8,871 nucleotides of DNA from Ornithomonoglobus_A sp045532455 (GTDB taxonomy: Bacteria > Bacillota > Clostridia > UBA1381). The position numbers and the translations under genes are program-made. Location: assembly GCA_045532455.1 (NCBI GenBank), contig JAZSFX010000028.1, positions 1-8,871 of the forward strand. The letters run 5' to 3'. Under the pieces are notes generated by a model. The model was not told the DNA's origin, ran no database searches, and worked only from the letters and a program-made list of their open reading frames with translations. Below are positions 1 to 5,792 of this stretch, one piece after another (position 1 is the first letter of the stretch; every line of letters begins with the position of its first letter).

Positions 1-173
1 TTGTAATCGCCCTCCGGTGTCTTACGACTTGGCATTGCAGTAAATAGCTTGTCTTGTCCCTCAATTACTTTTATATCGTGAACAACAAACGCATCGTCAA
101 AAGTTACCGATACAACTGCTTTCATTTTACCTTCTGTTGAAATTTTCTTGATTCTGATATCAGTTATATTCAA
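1..173 (-). CDS. spoVG: SpoVG family regulator, N-terminal part (cut by window start)
   Basis: The minus strand from 173 downward reads as the first 57 residues of SpoVG, a small nucleic-acid-binding regulator linked to septation, sporulation and cell-surface gene control in Firmicutes. Family hallmarks visible are the opening NITDIRIKK, then SVTFDDAFVVHD, the VIEG turn and AMPSRKTPEGD, close to the known SpoVG core. About 30-40 C-terminal residues lie outside the window. I chose the TTG at 173 because an AGGTGG ribosome site lies 8 nt upstream and it gives the usual N-terminus. An in-frame GTG at 182 overlaps that site and is less likely. A perfect sigma-A promoter lies about 70 nt upstream. 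The gene diverges from murC. Identity is confident; the exact start a little less so. Confidence 0.93.
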   Translation of the reverse strand, partial: MNITDIRIKKISTEGKMKAVVSVTFDDAFVVHDIKVIEGQDKLFTAMPSRKTPEGDY

Positions 174-250
174 GATTTTCACCACCTTCCATTCCGAAGA
201 ATATATTGATTTATAGTCTGTCCAGTGATGTCTTATAATCATATGCATTA

Positions 251-279
251 ATTATACAATAAAAAAGTATGATTGTCAA
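251..279 (-). promoter_or_regulatory. Sigma-A promoter of spoVG
   Basis: Read on the minus strand, TTGACA (279-274) and TATAAT (256-251) are separated by exactly 17 bp, a perfect consensus. The predicted start is near 244, giving a leader of about 70 nt before the spoVG TTG. Confidence 0.85.
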
Positions 280-382
280 GAGAATTGTGCAATTTTTATC
301 AAAATGTATCTTTTGTACAAAAAAATATCGACATTATGCACGAAATTAACAAAATAATGTTTCTTTTTTTGCCTTTGGGGTG

Positions 383-388
383 TATAAT
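383..388 (+). promoter_or_regulatory. Possible -10 box of murC
   Basis: TATAAT lies about 36 bp before the murC ATG, but no good -35 box is seen 16-18 bp upstream (the region is T-rich). This is plausible as the murC promoter only because of position and the perfect -10. Confidence 0.4.
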
Positions 389-423
389 CATAGTATACAT
401 GTAAAATATTGGAAAGGTCAGGT

Positions 424-1821
424 ATGAAATTTGTGGAAAGATTTCATCTAAATGATATAAATAAAGGTGCGCACATACATTTTATAGGTATTGGTGGAAT
501 AAGCATGAGCGGACTTGCGCAGATTGCCCTAAAAGACGGATACAAGGTTACAGGCTCGGACAGAGAAAAAAGCAATATAACAGATAAGCTCGAAACTTTG
601 GGTGCAACTGTCTATGAGGGACATAGTGCCGATAACATAAACGGTGCTGTTCTTTGTGTGCATACTGCTGCGGTAAAGCAGGATAATCCCGAAATGGCTG
701 CGGCAATAGCAAAAGGCATACGCCTTATAGACAGAGCTGAGTTTTTGGGCGCAGTTATGGAAAAATATAAATATGCAGTAGGTGTCAGCGGTACACACGG
801 AAAAACAACAACAACATCTATGCTTGCACACGCGCTTATAAATGCGGAGGTTGACCCAACAATAAGTGTTGGCGGTGAACTCGATATAATAGATGGAAAC
901 ATAAAAACAGGCGACAGTGAGTATTTTGTTACAGAAGCATGTGAATACACCAACAGCTTTTTAAAATTTTATCCCACTGTTGCACTTATAACAAATATAG
1001 AAGAAGACCATCTTGACTTTTTCTCGGGTATAGAAGAAATAAGGGAAAGCTTTGCAAAGTTTGCTATGCTTACCAAGGATAAGGGCAGTGTTGTTGCATG
1101 GGGCGAGGATAAAAATATAAAGATAGCGCTCGATGGCTTGCCACTTGATATAAGAACATACGGTATGAGCGATGAGTGTATGTATTATCCTAAGAATATA
1201 ACATCTATTGCAGGTTTCCCAAGCTTTGATGTATACAAAAACGGGGAAGAATATATTCATATAGATTTATCTGTCCCCGGTGAGCATAATATATTGAATT
1301 CACTTGCGACAGTAGCAGTTTGTGATGCTATAGGCTGCGACCTCAAAAAAGCTACAGAGGGTATAAAAAAATTTACCGGTGTAAAAAGACGTTTTGAGAA
1401 AAAGGGGACACTAAACGGTGCAATTGTAATTGATGACTATGCACACCATCCCACCGAAATTAAGGCGACACTAAAAGCCGCAAAGGAATTTGACCACAAC
1501 AATATAGTGTGTATTTTCCAACCGCATACCTATTCAAGAACAAGAACATTGTGGAATGACTTTACCGAGGCTTTCTTTGACGTTGATGAGCTTATTATAA
1601 CACACATATACGCAGCACGTGAAAAATCCGACGGTGTAACCACACCGCAAAACCTTACACATGATATAAAGAAAAAGGGTGTTAATGCAAAATATATCGA
1701 AACATTTGAGGAGATTGCAGAGTATATTAAAAAGAATGCAAAGCCAAACGATATAATTTTCACTATGGGTGCAGGTACAGTAACGAAAATAGGACCCATG
1801 ATAGTGGGCAAGTCTGAATAA
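424..1821 (+). CDS. murC: UDP-N-acetylmuramate--L-alanine ligase (MurC)
   Basis: This cytoplasmic ATP-dependent ligase adds L-alanine to UDP-MurNAc, the first amino-acid step of the peptidoglycan stem peptide. The 465-aa length is normal. The N-terminal UDP-binding domain carries GIGGISMSG (from residue 22). The central domain has the ATP loop GTHGKTTTT (123-131), then EACEY (171-175) and a TNIEEDHLDFF segment. The C-terminal domain has PGEHN, RRFEKKG, YAHHPTE (339-345) and FQPHTYSRT, all Mur-ligase signatures typical of MurC. I chose the ATG at 424 because GGAAAGG (411-417) lies 6 nt upstream. An in-frame TTG at 409 would put that ribosome site inside the gene. It is divergent from spoVG and followed by a structured spacer. 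No damage is seen. Confidence 0.97.
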   Translation: MKFVERFHLNDINKGAHIHFIGIGGISMSGLAQIALKDGYKVTGSDREKSNITDKLETLGATVYEGHSADNINGAVLCVHTAAVKQDNPEMAAAIAKGIRLIDRAEFLGAVMEKYKYAVGVSGTHGKTTTTSMLAHALINAEVDPTISVGGELDIIDGNIKTGDSEYFVTEACEYTNSFLKFYPTVALITNIEEDHLDFFSGIEEIRESFAKFAMLTKDKGSVVAWGEDKNIKIALDGLPLDIRTYGMSDECMYYPKNITSIAGFPSFDVYKNGEEYIHIDLSVPGEHNILNSLATVAVCDAIGCDLKKATEGIKKFTGVKRRFEKKGTLNGAIVIDDYAHHPTEIKATLKAAKEFDHNNIVCIFQPHTYSRTRTLWNDFTEAFFDVDELIITHIYAAREKSDGVTTPQNLTHDIKKKGVNAKYIETFEEIAEYIKKNAKPNDIIFTMGAGTVTKIGPMIVGKSE

Positions 1822-2034
1822 AATTGTCCATCTTGGCACTCTGCCAAACTCGACGTATGTTAATACGACTTCGTTTTGCAGAGCATCAATCTGAATAATT
1901 TTCTTGCAGACTTGGGGTGAAATTGTTCATCTTACTATTTTCAAAAGCTCAGAGTGTTTTTATACACCGTCGCTTTTTTAAATATCAATAATCTGAGCGA
2001 TTTTTAAAACTTATGAAAAGGAATTAATATAACT
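1822..2034. other. Structured intergenic spacer, possible dispersed repeat
   Basis: No gene is seen here. The first part (1821-1934) is bounded by a near-identical 15-bp direct repeat: AAATTGTCCATCTTG at 1821-1835 and AAATTGTTCATCTTA at 1920-1934. Inside, TTGGCA-CTC-TGCCAA (1833-1847) is a perfect small hairpin. It competes with a larger fold in which CTCTGCCAAAC (1839-1849) pairs with GTTTTGCAGAG (1873-1883) around CGTAT-GTTA-ATACG. The second part (1947-2005) holds alternative stems ending in a T-run just before the next gene. The layout suggests a mobile intergenic repeat or a structured leader, unproven. Confidence 0.5.
1947..2005 (+). terminator. Possible terminator or attenuator before the redox-protein gene
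   Basis: GCTCAGA (1947-1953) can pair with TCTGAGC (1992-1998), enclosing GTGT/ACAC. Alternatively TCGCT (1970-1974) pairs with AGCGA (1996-2000), which is followed directly by TTTTT. The two options share bases and exclude each other. It could end murC transcripts or attenuate the downstream gene. The stems are weak. Confidence 0.35.
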
Positions 2035-2487
2035 ATGAGTAAAAAAGTAGAAAGAGCAAAAGAATTATTTTTAGAGGGATATAATTGTGCACAGGCAGTT
2101 GCAGGAGCATTTTGCGAAGATGTCGGAATGGACTTTGATACTGCAATCAGGCTCTCGTCATCGTTTGGTGCAGGTATGGGTATGCTTCGCGAGGTTTGTG
2201 GAGCACTAAGCGGCGCATTTATGATTGTGGGTTTAAAATATGGATATACTTCGCCAACAGATATGGAAGCTAAAACTGACCACTATAAATTAATTCGGGG
2301 AATAGCCCAAAAGTTTAAAGAGCAAAATGGAAGCATTATCTGCCGAGAGCTTTTACAAATGGTAAATACTGAAAAACAAAATAAGGTTCCCTCCAAAAGA
2401 ACAAAGGAATATTATAAGGAGCGCCCGTGTCTTGCTTTTGTTGAGTCGGCTGCGACTATTACCGATGATATTTTAAACGGAAATTAA
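2035..2487 (+). CDS. C_GCAxxG_C_C family putative redox protein
   Basis: The 150-aa product fits the family of roughly 140-residue putative redox-active proteins with four conserved cysteines and a CGAxxG motif. Cysteines are at C18 (in YNCAQAV), C55 (start of CGALSG, 55-60), C103 and C132, with a glycine-rich SSFGAGMGM stretch before the motif, as the family shows. There is also an extra C27. No signal peptide or membrane segment is seen, so it is probably cytoplasmic. The substrate or partner is unknown; such genes often lie near transporters, but none is adjacent on this strand. An AAAAGGA ribosome site lies about 12 nt before the ATG, slightly long. The gene stands alone, with a strong terminator directly after its stop. 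Confidence 0.85.
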   Translation: MSKKVERAKELFLEGYNCAQAVAGAFCEDVGMDFDTAIRLSSSFGAGMGMLREVCGALSGAFMIVGLKYGYTSPTDMEAKTDHYKLIRGIAQKFKEQNGSIICRELLQMVNTEKQNKVPSKRTKEYYKERPCLAFVESAATITDDILNGN

Positions 2488-2490
2488 TAA

Positions 2491-2530
2491 AAAAATGCTT
2501 AGATGCCAAAATGGTATTTAAGCATTTTTT
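2491..2530 (+). terminator. Intrinsic terminator after the CGAxxG protein
   Basis: AAAAATGCTTA (2491-2501) pairs with TAAGCATTTTT (from 2519), and the inner GATGCC/GGTATT extends the helix around a 5-nt AAAAT loop. A T-run follows. It starts 4 nt after the stop codon. The A-rich 5' arm means it may also act on the other strand. Confidence 0.85.
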
Positions 2531-2632
2531 GTTGAATTTTTTTAGCAAAAATCTATTTGTGTCAATAACTAAAATAGTCCAAAAAAATCAAAACATTATT
2601 AAAGTAGCAATACATAAACCACCTAAAACAAC

Positions 2633-2664
2633 AAAACACTTATAGGGAATCCTATAAGTGTTTT
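2633..2664 (-). terminator. Displaced terminator of tRNA-Leu
   Basis: A perfect 14-bp stem, AAAACACTTATAGG (2633-2646) with its complement (2651-2664), has a 4-nt loop. An outer AACCACC/GGTGGTT pairing extends it. On the minus strand it is followed by a U-rich stretch. It sits just past the 3' end of the left tRNA-Leu fragment, where the terminator of the original undisrupted tRNA gene would be, so it marks the chromosomal side of the left junction. Confidence 0.75.
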
Positions 2665-2672
2665 GGGTGGTT

Positions 2673-2727
2673 ATGCGGCTGAAAGGACTTGAACCTTCAC
2701 GTCGGGGACACTAGATCCTAAGTCTAG
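2673..2727 (-). repeat. attL: 55-bp copy of the tRNA-Leu 3' half
   Basis: These 55 bp are identical to 6278-6332. They cover the 3' half of tRNA-Leu from the anticodon stem-loop to the discriminator base. The 5' half is missing here, and identity stops abruptly at 2728. This is the duplication a tyrosine recombinase leaves when it integrates into the 3' end of a tRNA gene. The anticodon-arm inverted repeat CTAGATCCTAAGTCTAG (2711-2727) is the likely core site. Confidence 0.92.
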
Positions 2728-2936
2728 TGTACCAAAAAAAACATAAAAAAATGTGTTTGCCCTTGTTTTTATCCTACAAAATAGCAGTTTTTTGTTTTTT
2801 TTTAAAAAATAATAAAATAAAAATCTTTTTTTTAAAAAAGTATAAATATTTTATTATTTTTAAGGGCGAAGTTTTCCACGTTGTGTGCAACTCAAGGAGT
2901 TGTGCACGTTGTGGTAAAGTGAGCCATATATTAAAA
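2728..2936. other. AT-rich left arm of the element
   Basis: No credible gene is seen. Roughly 2728-2865 is almost pure A/T with long T- and A-runs. It is followed by CACGTTGTG in two direct copies 30 bp apart (2877-2885 and 2905-2913) around an imperfect inverted repeat (GTGCAACTC / GAGTTGTGCAC). TTTTCCACG (2872-2880) is one base from a DnaA-box variant. It could be integrase arm sites or an unwinding region; neither is proven. Confidence 0.5.
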
Positions 2937-2961
2937 AGTTATCCACGATTTGTGGATAACT
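2937..2961 (-). terminator. Terminator of the 88-aa gene, also two opposed DnaA-like boxes
   Basis: AGTTATCCAC (2937-2946) and GTGGATAACT (2952-2961) form a perfect 10-bp stem with a 5-nt loop, 8 bp past the end of the minus-strand gene. On the minus strand it is followed by a run of U, so it reads as an intrinsic terminator. The arms also contain TTATCCACG and, inverted, the exact DnaA-box consensus TTATCCACA. Confidence 0.7.
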
Positions 2962-2969
2962 GTAATATA

Positions 2970-3236
2970 TTATTCCTCTAAATCTTCCCAAATATCATTA
3001 TTTAACTCGCAATTTAAACACTCGCCTATAACTTGCTCGAGCTCTCGGCAAAGCTGAATTTTAGCGAATGCTTTTTCTGCAGCAATGCGGTGCGTTGCCT
3101 CCGCGTGCTCTGCAGATGCCTCTGCGTGAAACATACGAATAATACGCACCACACTATAAAGAACTTCACACGAACGTGTGTTACTTGGTAGACGAGTTAT
3201 TTTTTGTTGTTTTGTTTTTTTGAATAATTTAAGCAT
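2970..3236 (-). CDS. Unknown 88-aa element protein
   Basis: I do not recognise a family. The product has a basic N-terminus (MLKLFKKTKQQK), then a largely alpha-helical, alanine- and glutamate-rich middle (HAEASAEHAEATH, about residues 37-49) suggesting a short coiled coil, and an acidic tail (WEDLEE). Three cysteines occur after residue 60. No membrane segment or enzyme motif is seen. I chose the ATG at 3236 because AAGGAAG lies 8 nt upstream; an ORF extension to 3266 has no better start. A terminator follows the stop. Its ribosome site falls in the left arm of the 174-nt inverted repeat (3244-3417), so a transcript from further upstream would fold this site into a stem. No clear promoter is seen. 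It could be a small regulator or an excision accessory factor. Confidence 0.6.
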   Translation of the reverse strand: MLKLFKKTKQQKITRLPSNTRSCEVLYSVVRIIRMFHAEASAEHAEATHRIAAEKAFAKIQLCRELEQVIGECLNCELNNDIWEDLEE

Positions 3237-3243
3237 TTTTGAC

Positions 3244-3417
3244 ACTTCCTTTCTGCCCTTTGGCAATGCCTGGGGAACTCACACGAGCGCAACGGGGTTT
3301 AATGAGCGCGAGCAAATGACACCGCCGCCAATGTAGTTTGTTTTATAGCAAAAGGCGGCGGAGTCCCCCTTGCGACGTGTGATACAATTAAAAGATTAAA
3401 GGGCAGAAAAAGGAAGT
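3244..3417. repeat. 174-bp long-range inverted repeat (extended hairpin)
   Basis: Nested arms pair in order. ACTTCC (3244-3249) pairs with GGAAGT (3412-3417), and TTTCTGCCCTTT (3250-3261) with AAAGGGCAGAAA (3398-3409). CACACG (3280-3285) pairs with CGTGTG (3376-3381), and CGCAACGGGG (3288-3297) with CCCCCTTGCG (3365-3374, one mismatch). CCGCCGCC (3322-3329) pairs with GGCGGCGG (3354-3361). Only the outermost pair has a 2-nt bulge. Five co-linear complementary blocks are hard to explain by chance. Confidence 0.8.
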
Positions 3418-4118
3418 TAACTTGCTTGTAATTTGCTTTGGTTGGTTGGTTGCATTGTTTGAACAGAGAGGCGCGCGCGCCGAGCTTTGCGAAACTTGAA
3501 CGAAACAACGGAGTTGTGAGTTTGGTGGAGCAGAGCGGTTATACAAAAGGGGTGGCGGTCGGGGAAAATAAAAAATATTAATAGGCAGTATGTTTTAGGC
3601 GGTGGCTTACTAAGTTAGTGCCACTGCGTTGCATAGCGCAAAAGGTTTTTTTGTGGCCGCGCAAACGTGAGCGTTTGTGGCTTGCAAAATTGGGCGGAAT
3701 TTTGCAAACCGTTTTTCGCCTTTGGCGAAAAACAATACAAGCCCCTTGCCCCTTGTGCCCCCAAGAGCAATTAAATAGCTACCTTTTTGCCCTTAGGCGC
3801 GCGAGCATCTGCTGCGCGGACAGTGCGAGCAAGCGCCAAGGGCGAGGGGATAAGGGGAAAAAGGGGGATGCCTTTGCGGCGGGGGAAAAAGGGGAAAAGG
3901 GACGGAACGCGGAAGTTTGAAAGCGGTACAAAATGACCGTGCGCGCTTATGCAGTGGCGCGGATATAGAGAGCATATCGAGGCGAGCATCTGTGCTTGTG
4001 GTTTGCAATGAGCGAGAGCGCTCTGACGTAGCGCGCAACGTGCGCGGAGTGAGGCGCGCGAGTGGGCAAGCGAAGCACGCGGCGCGCATCGTGCGCAAGC
4101 GAGCGGAGCGGAAGTATT
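3262..4118. other. GC-rich, hairpin-dense noncoding tract
   Basis: About 850 bp contain no protein gene I can support. Composition is GC-rich against AT-rich surroundings, with palindromes such as GGCGCGCGCGCC (3470-3481) and AGAGCGCTCT. Perfect hairpins stand side by side: GTGGC/GCCAC (3602-3624), CAAACG-TGAG-CGTTTG (3662-3677), a 10-bp stem with GGGCGG loop (3682-3707) and a 10-bp stem with TTT loop (3711-3733). A longer-range helix pairs GCCCTTAGGCGC (3789-3800) with GCGCCAAGGGC (3833-3843), with one bulge. It may be a large structured RNA. The transcribed strand is unknown: no strong promoter or terminator was found. It could instead be a decayed region. Confidence 0.5.
3846..3901 (+). 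other. Purine-rich G-run tract, possible G-quadruplex
   Basis: Six runs of 3-5 G occur on the plus strand: 3846-3849, 3854-3857, 3863-3867, 3881-3885, 3891-3894 and 3899-3901. Most are separated by 4-6 nt of A or A/T, with one 13-nt gap. The spacing allows a four-tract G-quadruplex in DNA or RNA. The C-rich complement at 3742-3764 offers competing duplex pairing. Confidence 0.5.
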
Positions 4119-4124
4119 AAGTTA

Positions 4125-4153
4125 TTGACATTTTTATTTTTTAAGTTTATACT
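4125..4153 (+). promoter_or_regulatory. Sigma-A promoter of the integrase
   Basis: TTGACA (4125-4130) and TATACT (4148-4153) are spaced 17 bp. The predicted start near 4160 leaves only about 15 nt before the ATG, including AGGGGG (4161-4166) as ribosome site. No operator is obvious. Confidence 0.82.
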
Positions 4154-4174
4154 AAAAAAAAGGGGGCAGTTTTT

Positions 4175-5059
4175 ATGTGTTATAATTTAAAAGAATGGGT
4201 TAGGGAATGGCTTATGGTTTATAAAAAAATAATGGTTAAACCGTCAACTTTTGATAGTTATTTATACGATGCAAAAAGGATAGAGTGCACTGTTCTGTTG
4301 AATGAGTTAACATCAATGGATATACAAAGTGTTGTTAATGAGCTTGTTATTATGGGGTGTCAGAGCTCAACCATAAAGCATACATTATGTCTTATACGTC
4401 AAAGCCTTGTAAAAGCTCGCAAGCTCGGGTATATTAATAATTTGTGTTGTCTTGAAGATATAGAACTCCCAAAGGCAACACCAAAACGTGTAGACTCTTT
4501 TACTTTGACCGAGAGTAATACAATATTAAAGAATTATAAAAAATCTTATTATGGGGAGTTTTTTGTATTCTTGTTGTGTACGGGTTGCAGAGTGGGCGAG
4601 GGTATTGCTCTAACCTGGAATGATATAGATTTTTTTAACAAGCGAATATATATTCGTAATACAGATTACAAGGGCGCTCTGCAGACCGTAAAAACAAGTG
4701 CAGGTGATAGAGCGCTGCCGATGTATGATATAATCGAAAAAATGCTTGTTCGATTATATAAAAAACGTTCTTCTGATTGCTCGAGGGTTTTTTTAAATAC
4801 CTTTGGTCGACCTATAAATTATAGGAGCCTTTTAAAGTGTTGGCATAGGTTTTTAGATCTTTTAAATATTGCGCCTGTTGGTATGCACGTATTGAGGCAT
4901 ACTTTCGCGCATATGGCGCTTAGAACAAATATTCCCGTCAAGGTTGTGTCTGCTTGGCTTGGACATGCAGACACTACAATAACATTAAATATTTATGATA
5001 ACGTTACAACAGACGATATGTTAAATGCCTCGAGCGAGCTTGCCCGTCTTTTTGGTTAG
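4175..5059 (+). CDS. int: Tyrosine recombinase / phage-type integrase
   Basis: It catalyses site-specific integration and excision, here most likely at the tRNA-Leu 3' end. The 294-aa protein has an N-terminal SAM-like core-binding domain (about residues 1-95) and a C-terminal catalytic domain (about 105-294). All catalytic residues are visible: R139 in TGCRVGE, K173 in TVKTSAGDR, H238 and R241 in HVLRH, H264 in WLGHAD, and nucleophile Y274 in NIYDNV. It lacks the long N-terminal arm-binding domain of larger integrases, so it is a compact form. The ATG at 4175 follows AGGGGG by 8 nt. It has its own perfect-spacing promoter and a strong terminator after the stop. It reads away from the GC-rich tract and towards the regulator. 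It appears intact. Confidence 0.96.
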   Translation: MCYNLKEWVREWLMVYKKIMVKPSTFDSYLYDAKRIECTVLLNELTSMDIQSVVNELVIMGCQSSTIKHTLCLIRQSLVKARKLGYINNLCCLEDIELPKATPKRVDSFTLTESNTILKNYKKSYYGEFFVFLLCTGCRVGEGIALTWNDIDFFNKRIYIRNTDYKGALQTVKTSAGDRALPMYDIIEKMLVRLYKKRSSDCSRVFLNTFGRPINYRSLLKCWHRFLDLLNIAPVGMHVLRHTFAHMALRTNIPVKVVSAWLGHADTTITLNIYDNVTTDDMLNASSELARLFG

Positions 5060-5066
5060 TTATAAT

Positions 5067-5101
5067 AAAAAAACAAGCGCGTGAGGTGCGCTTGTTTTTT
5101 T
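5067..5101. terminator. Bidirectional terminator shared by int and the convergent RNA
   Basis: An ACAAGCGC/GCGCTTGT stem with a 7-nt loop is flanked by an A-run on the left and a T-run on the right, so U-tails result on both strands. It lies 8 bp after the int stop and also ends the minus-strand RNA started at 5281. Confidence 0.9.
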
Positions 5102-5281
5102 GTAGAATGTTGTATATGTTTCTGCCATTGGTGTTATGGAAGAATGTTGTGATACAATCAGACAACACGGGCAAAGGGGATAAACCTCTGCGCTTAAAGT
5201 TTATTATTTGTTGTAAAAAGGATTAGAAAAAATATTATTATCAGAGGTTTTGCAGTTTAAACTGTCCCGTTGCCTGACCTT
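5067..5281 (-). ncRNA. Candidate 215-nt structured small RNA
   Basis: A perfect sigma-A promoter (5288-5316) predicts a transcript from about 5281 to the bidirectional terminator. No credible reading frame lies between. The RNA folds by hand into a closing helix, forward-strand CCCGTTGCCTG (5266-5276) with CAGACAACACGGG (5159-5171), with a 2-nt bulge. Inside are the self-complementary CAGTTTAAACTG (5253-5264) and a perfect 9-bp stem between 5242-5250 and 5182-5190. It is convergent with int and downstream of the regulator. I do not recognise the RNA class. It could regulate the integrase or regulator, or act in trans. Confidence 0.6.
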
Positions 5282-5287
5282 GATATT

Positions 5288-5316
5288 ATTATACAACAAA
5301 TATTGATGTTTGTCAA
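5288..5316 (-). promoter_or_regulatory. Perfect sigma-A promoter overlapping the regulator stop codon
   Basis: On the minus strand TTGACA (5316-5311) and TATAAT (5293-5288) are exactly 17 bp apart. The TGA stop of the regulator (5315-5313) lies inside the -35 box. No gene follows on this strand before the terminator at 5101-5067, which points to a noncoding transcript. Confidence 0.8.
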
Positions 5317-5696
5317 CTTATTATGTCTTTGTTGTTCGCTTGGTATACCGCACTCAGAACGTGAGCCGATGAGCTCTCGAGCTTGGCGCTGTGCTTTTGG
5401 CGTAGCGCCTCGAGCTCTGGCTCTGATACCCCGTAAAATCTTAAACCGCGTATAATTGCCTCGAGAGATTGTATCGACGGAATACGTTTGGTATTTTCGT
5501 ATTCTGAAAGCCTTGTAGCTGACTTATAAGCAATTAAAGCGAGTTTATATTGTTGTATGTGGTGGGTAGTCCTTAAATATTTTAAGTAATGCCCGAACTC
5601 TTTCTCGTCGATTTTGACGGGTATTTTGCCCGTTAATTTAAGACGTTCTATTGCTTGTTTTGCTATTTGTTTCAAATTGTAATCACTTTGTAACAA
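5313..5696 (-). CDS. XRE-family helix-turn-helix regulator
   Basis: This 127-aa DNA-binding protein is probably the element's repressor-type regulator. An HTH of the XRE/Cro-CI kind spans about residues 34-91 (FGHYLKYLRTTHHIQQYKLA, then SATRLSEYENTKRIPS, then SLEAIIRGL), preceded by about 30 residues and followed by a helical tail. The open frame extends up to 5780, but that TTG lies upstream of the predicted transcript start (about 5778) and has no ribosome site. I prefer the TTG at 5696, preceded by AAAGGG with 8-9 nt spacing, which leaves an 82-nt leader. The leader holds TGTGATA-type repeats and ACAAAT/ATTTGT, possible operators for self-control. The gene is convergent with int, and its stop codon sits in the promoter of the candidate small RNA. 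What it controls is inferred only. Confidence 0.8.
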   Translation of the reverse strand: MLQSDYNLKQIAKQAIERLKLTGKIPVKIDEKEFGHYLKYLRTTHHIQQYKLALIAYKSATRLSEYENTKRIPSIQSLEAIIRGLRFYGVSEPELEALRQKHSAKLESSSAHVLSAVYQANNKDIIS

Positions 5697-5762
5697 AAAA
5701 AACACACCCTTTCTATTTACAAATGCGGTAATTTGTGATAAGATATACCCGTATTGTGTAAA

Positions 5763-5792
5763 TTGTGATGTATTTTCCAAAAATATTATAAT
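5763..5792 (+). promoter_or_regulatory. Possible divergent promoter for the right-arm RNA
   Basis: On the plus strand TTGTGA (5763-5768) precedes TATAAT (5787-5792) by 18 bp, overlapping the regulator's own promoter. It would start an RNA near 5799 that runs into the structured region ending at 6156. The -35 also belongs to a TTGTGATG repeat, so the regulator could control both directions. The -35 match is only moderate. Confidence 0.4.

Noticed and set aside
2674..2727. Second tRNA gene on the left
   Set aside because: Only the 3' half is present; sequence past the anticodon stem has no D-arm or 5' acceptor strand.
2727..2981. 84-aa open frame over the left arm
   Set aside because: Starts in attL, consists of Lys/Phe/Ile runs from A/T tracts and has no ribosome site.
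3299..3508. 69-aa minus-strand frame across the long inverted repeat
   Set aside because: No family resemblance or ribosome site, and the sequence is better explained by the nested pairing arms.
3618..3920. 100-aa plus-strand open frame in the GC-rich block
   Set aside because: GTG start with no ribosome site, low-complexity GKKGD/GEKGEKG tail caused by the purine run, and the frame runs through the perfect hairpins.
3917..4120. 67-aa basic open frame just before the integrase
   Set aside because: Arginine/alanine-rich from GC-rich repeats, TTG start, no domain; fits a chance frame in GC-rich DNA.
5067..5132. 22-aa peptide frame within the small RNA (minus strand)
   Set aside because: No ribosome site, and it reads through the terminator stem.
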